From positions 1,240,001 to 1,304,000 of the forward strand of contig NZ_CP025012.1 of assembly GCF_002953715.1 (NCBI RefSeq): a DNA stretch of 64,000 nucleotides, given 5' to 3'. This stretch comes from Rhizobium leguminosarum. Lineage in GTDB: Bacteria > Pseudomonadota > Alphaproteobacteria > Rhizobiales > Rhizobiaceae. Below, one piece after another: positions 9,109 through 18,786 of the stretch (positions are counted from its first letter, which is position 1; each line of letters begins with the position of its first letter). A program made the position numbers and the translations under genes. Under the pieces are notes generated by a model, which was not told where the DNA came from, did no database searches, and saw only the letters and a list, made by a program, of their open reading frames with translations.

Positions 9109-10899
9109 ATGCATCGCTATCGCAGCCACACATGCGCCGCCCTCCGCAAGTCGGATGTCGGCTCGACCGTCCGTATCTCCGGCTGGGTTCACCGCGTTCG
9201 CGACCATGGCGGCGTTCTCTTCATCGACCTTCGCGACCATTACGGCATCACCCAGGTCGTCGCCGATCCGGACAGCCCGGCCTTCAAGATGGCGGAAACC
9301 GTCCGCGGCGAATGGGTCATCCGCATCGACGGCCTCGTCAAGGCTCGCTCTGAAGACACCGTCAACAAGACCATGGCAACCGGCGAGATCGAACTCTACG
9401 CGCAGGAGATCGAAGTCCTCTCCGCCGCCAAGGAATTGCCGCTGCCGGTCTTCGGCGAGCCGGACTATCCCGAGGACGTCCGTCTCAAATATCGCTTCCT
9501 CGATCTTCGCCGCGAAACGCTGCACCGGAATATCGTCAAGCGCACTCAGGTCATCTCGGCCATGCGCCGCGAAATGGGCAATGTCGGCTTCACCGAATAT
9601 ACGACGCCGATCCTGACGGCCTCCTCGCCGGAAGGCGCACGCGACTTCCTCGTGCCCTCCCGCATCCATCCCGGCACCTTTTATGCCTTGCCGCAGGCGC
9701 CGCAGCAGTACAAGCAGCTTCTGATGGTTGCCGGTTTCGACCGCTACTTCCAGATCGCGCCGTGCTTTCGCGATGAAGATCCGCGCGCCGATCGCCTGCC
9801 GGGCGAATTCTACCAGCTCGACCTCGAAATGAGCTTCGTCACCCAGGAAGATGTCTGGGACACGATGGGTCCGCTGATATCAGGCATTTTCGAAGAGTTC
9901 GCCGAAGGCAAGCCGGTCACCAAGGAATGGCCGCGCATCCCCTATGACGAGGCGATCCGCAAATATGGTTCGGACAAGCCGGACCTGCGTAACCCCATCG
10001 TCATGGAAGCGGTCACCGAACATTTCGCCGGCTCCGGCTTCAAGGTTTTCGCAGGCATGATCGCCTCTAACCCGAAGGTCGAGATCTGGGCTATTCCGGC
10101 CAAGACCGGCGGTTCCAGAGCGTTCTGCGATCGCATGAATGCCTGGGCGCAGTCGACCGGTCAGCCTGGCCTCGGCTACATCTTCTGGCGCAAGGAAGGT
10201 GACAAGCTCGAGGGCGCCGGCCCGCTTGCAAAGAACATCGGCGAGGAGCGCACCGACGCGATCCGTACCCAGCTCGGCCTCGATGACGGTGACGCCTGCT
10301 TCTTCGTTGCCGGCGATCCGGCCAAGTTCTACAAGTTTGCCGGTGAAGCCCGCACCAAGGCCGGCGAAGAGCTGAACCTTGTCGATCGCGACCGTTTCGA
10401 ACTTTGCTGGATCGTCGACTTCCCGTTCTTCGAATGGAGCGAGGAAGAAAAGAAGGTCGATTTCGCGCACAACCCGTTCTCCATGCCGCAGGGCGGCCTC
10501 GACGCGCTTCAGAACCAGGATCCGCTGACCATCAAGGCGTTCCAGTATGACGCCGTCTGCAACGGCTTCGAAATCGCCTCGGGCTCGATCCGTAACCAGT
10601 CGCCGGAAACCATGGTCGCCGCCTTCGAGAAGGTCGGCCTCAGCCAGCAGGACGTCGAGGATCGTTTCGGCGGCCTCTACCGTGCCTTCCAGTACGGCGC
10701 GCCCCCGCATGGCGGTGCTGCTTTCGGCATCGATCGCATCGTCATGCTGCTCGTCGGCGCGAAGAACCTGCGCGAAATCTCGCTGTTCCCGATGAACCAG
10801 CAGGCCCAGGATCTGCTGATGGGCGCGCCGAGCCCGGCAAGCCCGACCCAGTTGCGCGAACTCTCGATCCGGCCGATCCCGCCGGTCAAGAAGGACTGA
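9109..10899 (+). CDS. aspS: Aspartyl-tRNA synthetase
   Basis: A class II aminoacyl-tRNA synthetase charging tRNA-Asp; 596 residues from the ATG at 9109 ([18 protein letters not shown]), the usual bacterial length. In order: N-terminal OB-fold anticodon-binding domain ([20 protein letters not shown]), catalytic motifs 1 and 2 ([19 protein letters not shown]), the GAD insertion (residues about 290-400), and motif 3 with GIDRIVMLL. The frame is open further upstream, but that extension lacks the family sequence. Many alphaproteobacteria use a non-discriminating form that also charges tRNA-Asn; this cannot be decided here. A terminator follows the stop. Confidence 0.97.
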   Translation: MHRYRSHTCAALRKSDVGSTVRISGWVHRVRDHGGVLFIDLRDHYGITQVVADPDSPAFKMAETVRGEWVIRIDGLVKARSEDTVNKTMATGEIELYAQEIEVLSAAKELPLPVFGEPDYPEDVRLKYRFLDLRRETLHRNIVKRTQVISAMRREMGNVGFTEYTTPILTASSPEGARDFLVPSRIHPGTFYALPQAPQQYKQLLMVAGFDRYFQIAPCFRDEDPRADRLPGEFYQLDLEMSFVTQEDVWDTMGPLISGIFEEFAEGKPVTKEWPRIPYDEAIRKYGSDKPDLRNPIVMEAVTEHFAGSGFKVFAGMIASNPKVEIWAIPAKTGGSRAFCDRMNAWAQSTGQPGLGYIFWRKEGDKLEGAGPLAKNIGEERTDAIRTQLGLDDGDACFFVAGDPAKFYKFAGEARTKAGEELNLVDRDRFELCWIVDFPFFEWSEEEKKVDFAHNPFSMPQGGLDALQNQDPLTIKAFQYDAVCNGFEIASGSIRNQSPETMVAAFEKVGLSQQDVEDRFGGLYRAFQYGAPPHGGAAFGIDRIVMLLVGAKNLREISLFPMNQQAQDLLMGAPSPASPTQLRELSIRPIPPVKKD

Positions 10900-10919
10900 G
10901 ATCGTCTGATCCCGAATGC

Positions 10920-10947
10920 AAAAGCCCGGCAACTCGCCGGGCTTTTT
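10920..10947. terminator. Bidirectional terminator between aspS and the serine hydrolase
   Basis: Perfect hairpin with arms GCCCGGC (10924-10930) and GCCGGGC (10936-10942), loop AACTC, preceded by AAAA and followed by TTTTT. It therefore works for aspS on the plus strand and for the convergent hydrolase gene on the minus strand. Confidence 0.88.
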
Positions 10948-10962
10948 GTTTGGTTCGATCGC

Positions 10963-12132
10963 TTACAATGCCGCGTAGATCGCCTCGCGAAGATCGACCG
11001 TGAACTTGCCCCACATGCCCTCCAGCGCCGTGTTGGTCAGAGCAACGACGGTCAACCCGTTGACCGGGTCGATGAACCAGCTATGTCCGTAGACGCCGCC
11101 CCATTTCAGCGTGCCTTGGGGGAAGGGGACGTCTGCCTCGACCGGATTGGTGATAACAGACCAGCCGAAGCCAAAGCCGGAGCCTGGTTCATGCTGCTGG
11201 CGGTGTCCGCCGGCCTGGTCCGTCATCATCATCCCTACGGTTTCGGTCGAGAGCAGCGGTGCGCCACCTCTGCGGATGGTATCGAGTATGGCGAGCACGT
11301 CACGCGCCGTTCCCGCCATGCCGGCGCCGCCGGAATGATAGGAGGCGGGGTCGAAGATGCGGTTCGGCGCGAAGCGGATGGGACCCATCAGCGACATCAC
11401 CACCGCATTCTCGCCCATCAGCGCGGGTTCCGGTGAAGCGTTCATATAGGTCGCTGCCAGCCGGCTGCGGTCGCGAACCGAAAACGCGGTATCGGCAAGG
11501 CCAAGCGGTTTCGTCACCAGATCGGCGACGGCCTCGCCCAGCGGCACACCCGTTTCCGCCTCGATGACGCCGCCCAGAACATCCATGGCGACGGAATATT
11601 GCCAGTCGCTGCCCGGCGCGAAGCGCAGTGGTGCACTGGCGATCCGCCGCAGGTTCTCGGCCAGCGGCAGTCCGGGCTCGGCGAGGCCGTCGGAAACGCC
11701 GGCGCGGGCATAGGAACCGCCGTCCTCTTCGGAGAAGCTGTAGCCGAGGCCGGATGTATGGGTCAGCAGGTGGCGGATGCGAATGGTTGCTTCGCCGCCG
11801 TCGGGCAGCCTCGGCCGGAAGTCCGGCAGCCATCTCGTCACCGGGTCGTCGAGCCCGATTCTTGCCTGCTCGACGAGCCGCATCGCGGCGATGGTGACGA
11901 TCGGCTTGGTGATGGAAGCAAGCCTGAAGATGGTGTCCTCACGCATCGCCAGACCGCTTTCGCGGTCGGCAAGGCCGGCGGAGCGGCGATGCGCGATCTC
12001 TCCGTCGCGGGCGACGAATACCACCGTTCCCACAAGCCGTTTGTCGTCGAGCGCGCTTGTGATTGCCGCATCGACTGCTGCAGCAAGCGATGAATTCTGG
12101 TCGGCATCGGCCATTTCGAGGGGAAGACTCAT
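10963..12132 (-). CDS. Serine hydrolase, class C beta-lactamase / esterase family
   Basis: A 389-residue beta-lactamase-related serine hydrolase (penicillin-binding-protein fold). The SxxK nucleophile motif is SITK in FRLASITKPIV, about residue 70. The rest shows the family pattern, with TRWLPDF and RHLLTHTSGLGYSF after the active site and GGVYGHSWFIDP near the C-terminus. There is no signal peptide, so a cytoplasmic esterase (EstB-like) is more likely than a true beta-lactamase. The start at 12132 (MSLPLEMADADQ) faces the TetR gene across a short interval with an inverted repeat, so that regulator probably controls it. It ends at the shared terminator with aspS. Confidence 0.85.
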   Translation of the reverse strand: MSLPLEMADADQNSSLAAAVDAAITSALDDKRLVGTVVFVARDGEIAHRRSAGLADRESGLAMREDTIFRLASITKPIVTIAAMRLVEQARIGLDDPVTRWLPDFRPRLPDGGEATIRIRHLLTHTSGLGYSFSEEDGGSYARAGVSDGLAEPGLPLAENLRRIASAPLRFAPGSDWQYSVAMDVLGGVIEAETGVPLGEAVADLVTKPLGLADTAFSVRDRSRLAATYMNASPEPALMGENAVVMSLMGPIRFAPNRIFDPASYHSGGAGMAGTARDVLAILDTIRRGGAPLLSTETVGMMMTDQAGGHRQQHEPGSGFGFGWSVITNPVEADVPFPQGTLKWGGVYGHSWFIDPVNGLTVVALTNTALEGMWGKFTVDLREAIYAAL

Positions 12133-12151
12133 CAGATTAAACCTTCTATAA

Positions 12152-12211
12152 TCACAATGACCGTTCCTGAATATAGAAAGCCGTTTCGAATTTCTAGAGT
12201 GATCATTGTGA
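12152..12211. promoter_or_regulatory. Inverted repeat in the divergent tetR / hydrolase promoter
   Basis: Perfect 9-base arms TCACAATGA (12152-12160) and TCATTGTGA (12203-12211), 42 bases apart, one lying before each of the two divergent genes. A smaller inverted repeat, TAGAAA (12174-12179) and TTTCTA (12191-12196), lies between them. Placement and symmetry suggest operators for the adjacent TetR protein. This is inference from position only. Confidence 0.5.
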
Positions 12212-12840
12212 AAAATAGCCGAGACGTGGAAAATTCTACCGCCCGACGCCGCGGCCGTCCGCCGGCCTTCGACCGCGAGACAGTGCTGTCGGCTGCCCGC
12301 GAGACCTTCTGGGCGCATGGATATGAGGGCGCCTCGATCGCCGATCTCACTGCCGCCATGGGCATCACGCCGCAAAGCCTCTATGCCGCCTTCAACTCGA
12401 AGGCCGATCTCTATCGAGCGGCGCTGGAGCAATACCGAGCGCTAGGTTCCGACACGTTTTCCGCGCTTGGCGAGCCGATCGACACCGTCTCCGCCTTCGA
12501 GCGCATATTGCGGGGCTCGGCCGCGATTTTCTCGGCTCCGGAGCATCCGAAAGGCTGCATGATCTCGACGGCTGTGCTGAACTGCGCCAGCGAGAACGAG
12601 GTGATCGCCGACCATGTCGCAGCGATGCGCCGTCGGTCGCTGGACGCTTTCACGGCGAGGATCGAGCGTGGCATCCGCGAGGGCGACATGAAGCCAGAGA
12701 CGACCCCCCGCGCGCTGGCACGGTTCCTCGGTGCCATCATCCAGGGCATGTCGGTGCAGGCGAGGGACGGCGCATCGCTGGAGGAATTGCTTGATATCGC
12801 AGTCCTCGCCATCGCCGAGGTCGCCCGTCATCGCGCCTGA
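12208..12840 (+). CDS. TetR/AcrR family transcriptional regulator
   Basis: A 210-residue TetR regulator. The DNA-binding helix-turn-helix is at the N-terminus (RRRGRPPAFDRETVLSAARE, then IADLTAAMGITPQSLYAAF). The rest is a helical ligand-binding domain, with a C-terminal part like that of AefR-type TetR proteins (CMISTAVLNCASEN). I place the start at the GTG at 12208: an ATG at 12157 is also in frame but would leave only 24 bases for two divergent promoters. One arm of the inverted repeat overlaps this start, which fits autoregulation. The likely target is the divergent hydrolase gene; the ligand is unknown. Confidence 0.87.
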   Translation: MKNSRDVENSTARRRGRPPAFDRETVLSAARETFWAHGYEGASIADLTAAMGITPQSLYAAFNSKADLYRAALEQYRALGSDTFSALGEPIDTVSAFERILRGSAAIFSAPEHPKGCMISTAVLNCASENEVIADHVAAMRRRSLDAFTARIERGIREGDMKPETTPRALARFLGAIIQGMSVQARDGASLEELLDIAVLAIAEVARHRA

Positions 12841-12846
12841 AAACGA

Positions 12847-12879
12847 AAAGGCCCGACAACACTGGATTGCCGGGCCTTT
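12847..12879. terminator. Bidirectional terminator after tetR
   Basis: Arms AAAGGCCCG (12847-12855) and CGGGCCTTT (12871-12879) around a 15-base loop, A-rich before and T-containing after. It lies between the convergent tetR and the minus-strand gene ending at 12899. Confidence 0.7.
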
Positions 12880-12898
12880 CGTCGCAAGATCGAAGCGA

Positions 12899-14086
12899 TC
12901 AGTCGTTGGCGGTAACCTTGACGCCAAGCACCTGCGGCAGCGTGTTCGGAGCGCCCATGGCGGCGCCCACGATCGTCGGGAACGGCACCGGCTTTTCAGG
13001 AGCGGCCTTGACGGTCAGGCTCTTCGGGTCGTCGAGGAAGGTGTTGACCGCTGCCGAAACGGCGTTCTGCAGTTCCGGGATATTGAGCTGCGCCATCATG
13101 ATCGGCGTCATCGCCTTCAGCGAATCCGCCATCTGCTTGCCCGACATGTTCTGCTGCGAACCGGCATAATCCAGCGCACGCTTGGTGATCGAGGCATCTT
13201 CAAAGCGCACTTGCGCGGCCTCGAAGGACAGCTGCTGCATCAGGCCGAGCATGGCAAGACCGAGCGCCTGCTGCGATTCTTCCTTGTTCGCACTGGCTTC
13301 GGATTGCTTCATCGCATCCTGCAGCGACTTCACGAAGGCCATCGTGTAGCCCGAGATCTTGAAGCCAAGGTTCAGCTTGCCGATGTTGGTGAAGTCGAAG
13401 GCGAATTCCGAAATGTCGATCGTGCCGGGGGCAAGTTCCCAGGCGCCCTTCATGGTGATATCGCCCTGGATGTGTTGCAGGGCCAGCTTCTCGATCGCGT
13501 CCTTGCTCTGCGGATCCTCGGCTTTGCTGAGATCGGCCTTCATGCTTTTGAAGGCGCCGTCGAAATCGAAGCCGGATTCGTCTTCGCGCAGTGTCAGATT
13601 GACGTCGCTTTGCAGCAGCGAGAACAGTTCGGCGCCGTCCTTGACGACCTTCAGCGGGCCGGTATGGGCGGTTTCGTAGAGCATCATCGTATCGAGCGTG
13701 TCGCCGCCCGCCGTTGCCGGGATCGAGATGCCGCCGAGCGTCAGCTCCTGCGCCGTTACTGTGACGCCGTCTTTCGTCTTGTTAATGTCGGGGAATGCGG
13801 CTTCTTCGATGTAATAGCCGCCATCCTCGTCTTCTTCGACGCCGGAAAGTGTGACTTCGCCGATGGGCAGGCTTTCGCCGCCAGCCGACTTGACGGTGAC
13901 ATTCTTCAGCGTCGCGGTCGTGCCGTCGATATCGACGGCGTCAGCCGAAATCGTTCCGCCCTGTACGGCATAGGCGGCATTGAGCTTCTTCAGCAGATCG
14001 GCGCCGTCGAGGGCGAAAGCCGAACCGGCGAGCGAGAAAAAAGCGGCGCCCGACAGCATCAGCCGCGTTGTCCGGGAAAAGTTCAT
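12899..14086 (-). CDS. Conserved secreted protein of unknown function
   Basis: A 395-residue protein with a Sec signal peptide (MNFSRTTRLMLSGAAFFSLA, cleavage after AFA near residue 25). The remainder is acidic, with alternating polar and hydrophobic stretches that suggest a beta-rich N-terminal half (residues 40-240: AVDIDGTTATLKNVTVKSAG, GEVTLSGVEEDEDGGYYIEE) and a helical C-terminal part. I do not recognise a named domain; it resembles hypothetical periplasmic proteins of rhizobia. It is monocistronic, with a terminator downstream and parC divergent upstream. No enzymatic motif is visible. Confidence 0.75.
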   Translation of the reverse strand: MNFSRTTRLMLSGAAFFSLAGSAFALDGADLLKKLNAAYAVQGGTISADAVDIDGTTATLKNVTVKSAGGESLPIGEVTLSGVEEDEDGGYYIEEAAFPDINKTKDGVTVTAQELTLGGISIPATAGGDTLDTMMLYETAHTGPLKVVKDGAELFSLLQSDVNLTLREDESGFDFDGAFKSMKADLSKAEDPQSKDAIEKLALQHIQGDITMKGAWELAPGTIDISEFAFDFTNIGKLNLGFKISGYTMAFVKSLQDAMKQSEASANKEESQQALGLAMLGLMQQLSFEAAQVRFEDASITKRALDYAGSQQNMSGKQMADSLKAMTPIMMAQLNIPELQNAVSAAVNTFLDDPKSLTVKAAPEKPVPFPTIVGAAMGAPNTLPQVLGVKVTAND

Positions 14087-14313
14087 GGGGTGATTCCTCT
14101 GGTGGCGGTTGGAAATCTGCAGTTACGCTACTACGGATTAGGCCCGCTTTATATTTGCGGATCTCTAAAATTCTGTTGAGAGGAACGGCAAACGAAGTCC
14201 AAATTGCGGCGGAACGTTTGTCTCATCCTTTGATGTCAGTCCCAAGACTTCATCCACAGCCGTAATGGCCCGGATTCCTTGCCCGCCGGCCTCTTCTGAG
14301 CTAGTCAGGACCT

Positions 14314-16569
14314 ATGGGACAAGAGATTTTGCCGCCTTCCGGCGGAGACGACGATCACATCCAACCGGTCGACCTCAAGGCGGCGCTCGAGCAGCGTTAC
14401 CTTGCCTATGCGTTGTCGACAATTATGCACCGCGCCCTGCCTGACGTGCGCGACGGGCTGAAGCCCGTCCATCGCCGCATCGTCTATGCGATGAACGAGA
14501 TGGGGCTGAGGCCGAACTCGGCCTTCAGGAAATGCGCCAAGATCGTCGGCGAGGTGATGGGTAACTACCATCCGCACGGCGACCAGTCGATCTACGACGC
14601 GCTTGCCCGTCTCGCCCAGGATTTCTCTCAGCGCTACACGCTGGTCAACGGCCAGGGCAATTTCGGCAATATCGACGGCGACAGCCCCGCCGCCATGCGT
14701 TACACCGAATCGAAGATGACAGCGGTCTCCGAACTGCTGCTCGAAGGCATTGATCAGGATGCCGTCGATTTCCGCGACACTTACGACGAATCGAATTCCG
14801 AGCCGGTCGTCCTTCCCGGCGCCTTCCCGAACCTGCTCGCCAATGGCTCCTCCGGCATCGCCGTCGGCATGGCGACCTCGATCCCGTCGCACAATGCTCA
14901 TGAGCTTTGTGATGCTGCCCTGCATCTGATCAAGCATCCGGATGCGACCGTCGAAAAGCTGGTCGAATTCATTCCCGGCCCGGATTTCCCCACCGGCGGC
15001 ATCATCATCGACAGCCGCGACAGCATCATCGAGAGCTACCGCACCGGCCGCGGCGGTTTCCGCGTGCGGGCGAAATGGCAGACGGAAGATCTCGGCCGCG
15101 GCGGCTACCAGATCGTCATCACCGAAATTCCCTTCCAGGTGCAGAAATCGCGGCTGATCGAGAAGATCGCCGAGCTGCTGATCGCCCGCAAACTGCCGCT
15201 GCTGGAAGATATCCGCGACGAATCGGCCGAGGACATCCGTGTCGTGCTGGTGCCGAAGACCCGCAGCGTCGATCCGACGATCCTGATGGAATCGATGTTC
15301 AAGCTGACGGAGCTCGAAAGCCGCTTCCCACTCAACATGAACGTGCTCTCCATGGGCCGCATCCCGCGGGTCATGGCGCTGAACGAGGTCCTGAGGGAGT
15401 GGCTGGACCACCGCCGCGAAGTTCTGCAGCGCCGCTCGCGCTTCCGTCTGGCCGCAATCGACAGGCGCCTCGAAATCCTCAGCGGCCTGCTGGTCGCCTA
15501 CCTCAACATCGATGAGGTCATCCGCATCATCCGCGAGGAGGACGAGCCGAAGCCGGTCATGATGGCGCGCTGGGATCTCACCGACAATCAGGTCGAGGCG
15601 ATCCTCAATATGCGGTTGCGCGCCTTGCGCAAGCTGGAAGAGTTCGAGATCCGCAAGGAATTCGACGAACTCACCAAGGAAAAGGGCGAGATCGAGGCGT
15701 TGCTTTCCTCCGACGACAAGCAATGGCAGACGGTCGCCTGGGAGATCGGTGAGGTGAAGAAGAAATTCGCCAAGGCGACCGAGGTCGGCCGCCGCCGTAC
15801 CCAGTTTGCCGACGCACCTGAGACCGACGAGGAAGCAATCCAGCAGGCGATGATCGAGAAGGAACCGATCACCGTCGTCATTTCCGAAAAGGGCTGGATC
15901 CGCGCATTGAAGGGCCATATCGCCGATACGGCGACGCTGACCTTCAAGGAAGGCGATGGCTTGAAGATCGCCTTCCCGGCGCAGACGACGGACAAGATCC
16001 TGATCGTCACCACAGGCGGCAAGGCCTTCACGCTCGGCGGCGACAAGCTGCCGGGCGGCCGCGGTCACGGCGAGCCGCTGCGCATCATGGTCGATATGGA
16101 TAACGACCAGGCGGTGCTGACCGCTTTTGTCCATGATCCCGCGCGCAAGCAGCTGATTGTCTCCACAGCCGGCAATGGTTTCGTTGTTCCCGAAGCCGAG
16201 TTGGTCGCCAATACCCGCAAGGGCAAGCAGATCATGAACGTCGGGCTGCCCGAGGAAACCCAGCTGCTCGTGCCCGTCGCTGGCGACCATGTCGCCGTCG
16301 TCGGCGAAAACCGCAAGCTGCTGGTCTTCCCGCTGGCGCAAGTGCCGGAAATGTCGCGCGGCAAGGGTGTGCGTCTGCAGCGTTACAAGGATGGCGGCAT
16401 TTCCGACGTCCGCTGCTTTTCGATATCAGACGGCCTCGTCTGGGAAGACAGCGCCGGCCGCACCTTCACGAAGAACAAGGACGAACTTGCCGAATGGTTG
16501 GCCGACCGCGCCACCGCCGGCCGCACCGTGCCGAAGGGCTTCCCGCGCAGCGGCAAATTCGCCGGCTGA
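14314..16569 (+). CDS. parC: DNA topoisomerase IV subunit A
   Basis: A 751-residue type IIA topoisomerase subunit that, with ParE, unlinks daughter chromosomes. The DNA-cleavage domain begins at once ([20 protein letters not shown]). The active-site tyrosine is in [11 protein letters not shown] near residue 131, just after [10 protein letters not shown]. The coiled-coil and tower domains follow to about residue 490, then a C-terminal beta-pinwheel. I call ParC rather than GyrA because of its length, the sequence around the active site, and the absence of a clear GyrA-box (QRRGGKG-like) motif. The ATG at 14314 follows AGGAC. Confidence 0.93.
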   Translation: MGQEILPPSGGDDDHIQPVDLKAALEQRYLAYALSTIMHRALPDVRDGLKPVHRRIVYAMNEMGLRPNSAFRKCAKIVGEVMGNYHPHGDQSIYDALARLAQDFSQRYTLVNGQGNFGNIDGDSPAAMRYTESKMTAVSELLLEGIDQDAVDFRDTYDESNSEPVVLPGAFPNLLANGSSGIAVGMATSIPSHNAHELCDAALHLIKHPDATVEKLVEFIPGPDFPTGGIIIDSRDSIIESYRTGRGGFRVRAKWQTEDLGRGGYQIVITEIPFQVQKSRLIEKIAELLIARKLPLLEDIRDESAEDIRVVLVPKTRSVDPTILMESMFKLTELESRFPLNMNVLSMGRIPRVMALNEVLREWLDHRREVLQRRSRFRLAAIDRRLEILSGLLVAYLNIDEVIRIIREEDEPKPVMMARWDLTDNQVEAILNMRLRALRKLEEFEIRKEFDELTKEKGEIEALLSSDDKQWQTVAWEIGEVKKKFAKATEVGRRRTQFADAPETDEEAIQQAMIEKEPITVVISEKGWIRALKGHIADTATLTFKEGDGLKIAFPAQTTDKILIVTTGGKAFTLGGDKLPGGRGHGEPLRIMVDMDNDQAVLTAFVHDPARKQLIVSTAGNGFVVPEAELVANTRKGKQIMNVGLPEETQLLVPVAGDHVAVVGENRKLLVFPLAQVPEMSRGKGVRLQRYKDGGISDVRCFSISDGLVWEDSAGRTFTKNKDELAEWLADRATAGRTVPKGFPRSGKFAG

Positions 16570-16576
16570 GGCACGT

Positions 16577-16633
16577 CAGCACCGCGCGTCTTTTCAGACG
16601 CGCAAAGAACGCTGTAAAACTTAGATGCAGTAA
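16577..16633. repeat. RIME-like repeat, family 1 (first hairpin only)
   Basis: Just downstream of parC: CAGCACCGCGCGTCTTTTC followed by AGACGCGCAAAGAACGCTG, the first hairpin of the family 1 element. The second hairpin is missing or eroded. It may serve as a transcription end for parC. Confidence 0.6.
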
Positions 16634-16637
16634 ATTC

Positions 16638-16661
16638 CGCGCCCGACTCTTGGCGGGCGCG
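16638..16661. terminator. GC-rich hairpin downstream of parC
   Basis: Perfect 8-base arms CGCGCCCG (16638-16645) and CGGGCGCG (16654-16661) around ACTCTTGG. There is no T-run, so its action as a terminator is uncertain. Confidence 0.35.
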
Positions 16662-16780
16662 ACAATTCCTCTATCTCAACCCTGTTAGCAAAAATATGAG
16701 CAGGCCGGCTCCGGAGGCGGACGGAATGGCCGCAGGCCGCGCACGGGAGGAGTGTGCGCGCCATTACCGGAGGAAAACAG

Positions 16781-17239
16781 ATGCCCGCCAGCACCATCAA
16801 ACTGCATGTCAGCCAGACCTATAGGGTGCCGCCCGCCGTCGTGTACGACGCCTGGCTCAACCCCGAAATCGCCCGCCGCTTCCTGTTTGCGACCGATGAC
16901 GGTCACGTCATCCGCGCCGATATCGATCCGCATGTCGGCGGCCGTTTCTTCGTCGTCGACCGCCGCCCGACCGGCGACGCCTTCCACCAGGGCGTCTTTC
17001 TGGAACTGAAGCGCCCGCAGCGCATGGTCTTCAGTTTCTCCGTCGAGGAGCACGACCACAATTGCGACCGCGTCGAAATCAACATCGAGCCTCTCGGCGG
17101 CGGCAGCCGTCTGACGCTGACCCACGAAATGTGCGCCGAATGGGCCGAACACGAGGAAAAGACCCGGCAAGGCTGGGCGCATGTGGTCGAAGGGCTTGGG
17201 AGAGAACTGGAGCAGCAGCAGTTTAAGGCTACGGGTTGA
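16781..17239 (+). CDS. SRPBCC / AHSA1-like START-fold protein
   Basis: A 152-residue SRPBCC-superfamily (Bet v1-like, activator of Hsp90 ATPase homologue type) protein: VSQTYRVPPAVVYDAWLNPE at the N-terminus, IDPHVGGRFFVVD and LTLTHEM in the middle, and the C-terminal helix HVVEGLGRELEQQQ. The fold makes a hydrophobic cavity for small ligands; the ligand here is unknown. The ATG at 16781 is preceded by GGAGG at good spacing and preferred to the GTG at 16754. The last 11 bases overlap the end of the convergent doc gene. Confidence 0.85.
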   Translation: MPASTIKLHVSQTYRVPPAVVYDAWLNPEIARRFLFATDDGHVIRADIDPHVGGRFFVVDRRPTGDAFHQGVFLELKRPQRMVFSFSVEEHDHNCDRVEINIEPLGGGSRLTLTHEMCAEWAEHEEKTRQGWAHVVEGLGRELEQQQFKATG

Positions 17240-17621
17240 GCGGTATGGTGAAATCTCGAAGGAAGCGGGTCGCGCCTTCTTCGTCGATCTCGCCGGCGGC
17301 TACCTCTAGTACAAATGCAATGACCTGCGCGTTGTCGGCATTGATGACATAGCGGTTGATGTAGAGAAACGTAAACGCCGCGAGATAGCCGGTACGCTTG
17401 TTTCCATCCACGAATGGGTGGTTTCTAACAATGGCATAGAGATAGGCTGCGGCGAGTACGAAGATGTCGGTCTCGCCGTATGCAGCTTTGTTAAGCGGCC
17501 GTGCCAAGCTGGTTTCCAATGCATTGGCATCCCGCAGGCCAGGCAGACCGCCATGCTCAGCGATTTGCTCATCGTGCATATTTTCAATCGCTTGGCGGCT
17601 CAGCCACTTAAGCCGTATCAT
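17229..17621 (-). CDS. doc: Doc-type Fic-domain toxin
   Basis: A 130-residue death-on-curing (Doc) protein. The active-site motif HPFVDGNKRT (residues 68-77) has the Doc form of the Fic loop, ending NKRT rather than GNGR. In Doc of phage P1 that loop goes with kinase activity toward elongation factor Tu instead of AMP transfer (family knowledge). The N-terminal LSRQAIENMHDEQIAEHGG and the leading helices match the family. Its start overlaps the stop of the AbrB-type antitoxin by four bases, which indicates translational coupling and a toxin-antitoxin role. It is unusual that the partner is not a Phd protein. Confidence 0.9.
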   Translation of the reverse strand: MIRLKWLSRQAIENMHDEQIAEHGGLPGLRDANALETSLARPLNKAAYGETDIFVLAAAYLYAIVRNHPFVDGNKRTGYLAAFTFLYINRYVINADNAQVIAFVLEVAAGEIDEEGATRFLRDFTIPLNP

Positions 17622-17839
17622 TTCGCGAGTTCGCGGAGTGCCACCCGATATTTTTCCATGCCGATGCGGGCCGCCCGCATTTGCTCGGCAAGATCCGCCG
17701 ATTCCGGTACAAGCTGAATATTACCCTCGATCTCTCGCAGTTCGAGGCTGTCGCCGCTGCTCAGGCCCAACCGCTGCAGCACCTCTTTAGGGATGATAAT
17801 ACCCTCGGAATTGCCGATCTTGCGGATCGTGACGTTCAT
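17618..17839 (-). CDS. AbrB/MazE-type antitoxin
   Basis: A 73-residue protein with an N-terminal SpoVT-AbrB swapped-hairpin DNA-binding domain (VTIRKIGNSEGIIIPKEVLQ, then LGLSSGDSLELREIEGNIQL). The charged C-terminal tail (residues 48-73) probably wraps the toxin. It precedes doc with a four-base overlap, so the pair should be made together; such antitoxins usually repress their own promoter. The short spacer upstream (to the next minus-strand start) has no obvious operator I can name. Confidence 0.88.
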   Translation of the reverse strand: MNVTIRKIGNSEGIIIPKEVLQRLGLSSGDSLELREIEGNIQLVPESADLAEQMRAARIGMEKYRVALRELAK

Positions 17840-17898
17840 CGCTTCATCCTCTGTGTGGTAACGGAGTTATAACATGAGGCCGAGCAGGCGACAACGTC

Positions 17899-18786
17899 CT
17901 AGCCTGCCATTTGCCTGATGCTTTTCCTCCGCACCATCCAGGCGGAATGCGCCGCGATCGCCGCCACCAGGATGCCGCCGCCGACCAGTGTCATCTTCGT
18001 CGGCGTTTCGGCAAAGATCAGCCAGACCCAGATCGGTGCGAGCACGGTTTCGAGCAGGTAGAACATGCCGACTTCAGGCGCCGAGAGGTAACGCGGTCCG
18101 GTCGCCAGGCACCAGAGGGCAAGCGGCATCATCACCGCACCGTTGAAGAGGATCCAGGCGGGATGCTCGATCGAAAAACCGCCTGCCGGCATGACCGAGA
18201 TCAGGCCGACCGCCGCCGGCAGCACCGTCGAAAGCAGCGAGACGAAGCCCATCTCCCGGCGCGAGGCGCGGCTGAAGGTGATGGCGGCGGCAATGATGAA
18301 GGCGGTCAGCAGCGCCATGATATCGCCGAAGAGATGGCCGCCCGAAAGCCCATCCCGCACGATCAGACCGACGCCGAAGATCATCGCCGCCATGGCGATC
18401 AGCGTTGCTAGCGCCGGCCGCTCCTTGAGGAAAATCCACGAAAGAAGGGCGGCGAACATCGGATTGAATGCGACGATGAATACGACATTGGCCGTCGACG
18501 TGTTGAAAACGGCAAGAAGGAAGACCACCGTCGTCAACCCGTAGAGCAGGCCGGTGACGAGGCCCGGCCAGCCCGGCACGAGCACTGGCCATCGCCCGTT
18601 GGCGATCCTGAGCACTGTGGCGACCAGAAGCGTCACGCCAAGGGTCGCGATGCTTCTCGCCGCAAGGATCGACCACAGCTCGCCGTCGGCGAGTCTCATG
18701 AGCGGGATATCCACGGAAAGCGCCAGCCCGCCGATCGCCGTCAGCAGCAGGCCCTTCCGATGGCCGGAAAGAGCGGTGGGGAACAT
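17899..18786 (-). CDS. DMT-superfamily (EamA) transporter
   Basis: A 295-residue inner-membrane protein with about ten hydrophobic helices in two EamA repeats (residues about 12-145 and 155-285). Repeat boundaries show in FNPMFAALLSWIFLKERPAL and in the C-terminal LLETVLAPIWVWLIFAETPT. The family exports amino acids or other metabolites; the substrate cannot be inferred. Its start directly abuts the stop of bpt (18787), so it is probably translated from the same mRNA. Confidence 0.9.
   Translation of the reverse strand: MFPTALSGHRKGLLLTAIGGLALSVDIPLMRLADGELWSILAARSIATLGVTLLVATVLRIANGRWPVLVPGWPGLVTGLLYGLTTVVFLLAVFNTSTANVVFIVAFNPMFAALLSWIFLKERPALATLIAMAAMIFGVGLIVRDGLSGGHLFGDIMALLTAFIIAAAITFSRASRREMGFVSLLSTVLPAAVGLISVMPAGGFSIEHPAWILFNGAVMMPLALWCLATGPRYLSAPEVGMFYLLETVLAPIWVWLIFAETPTKMTLVGGGILVAAIAAHSAWMVRRKSIRQMAG

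Noticed and set aside
14305..16341. 678-codon minus-strand frame opposite parC
   Set aside because: Shadow of parC; no start site or domain.
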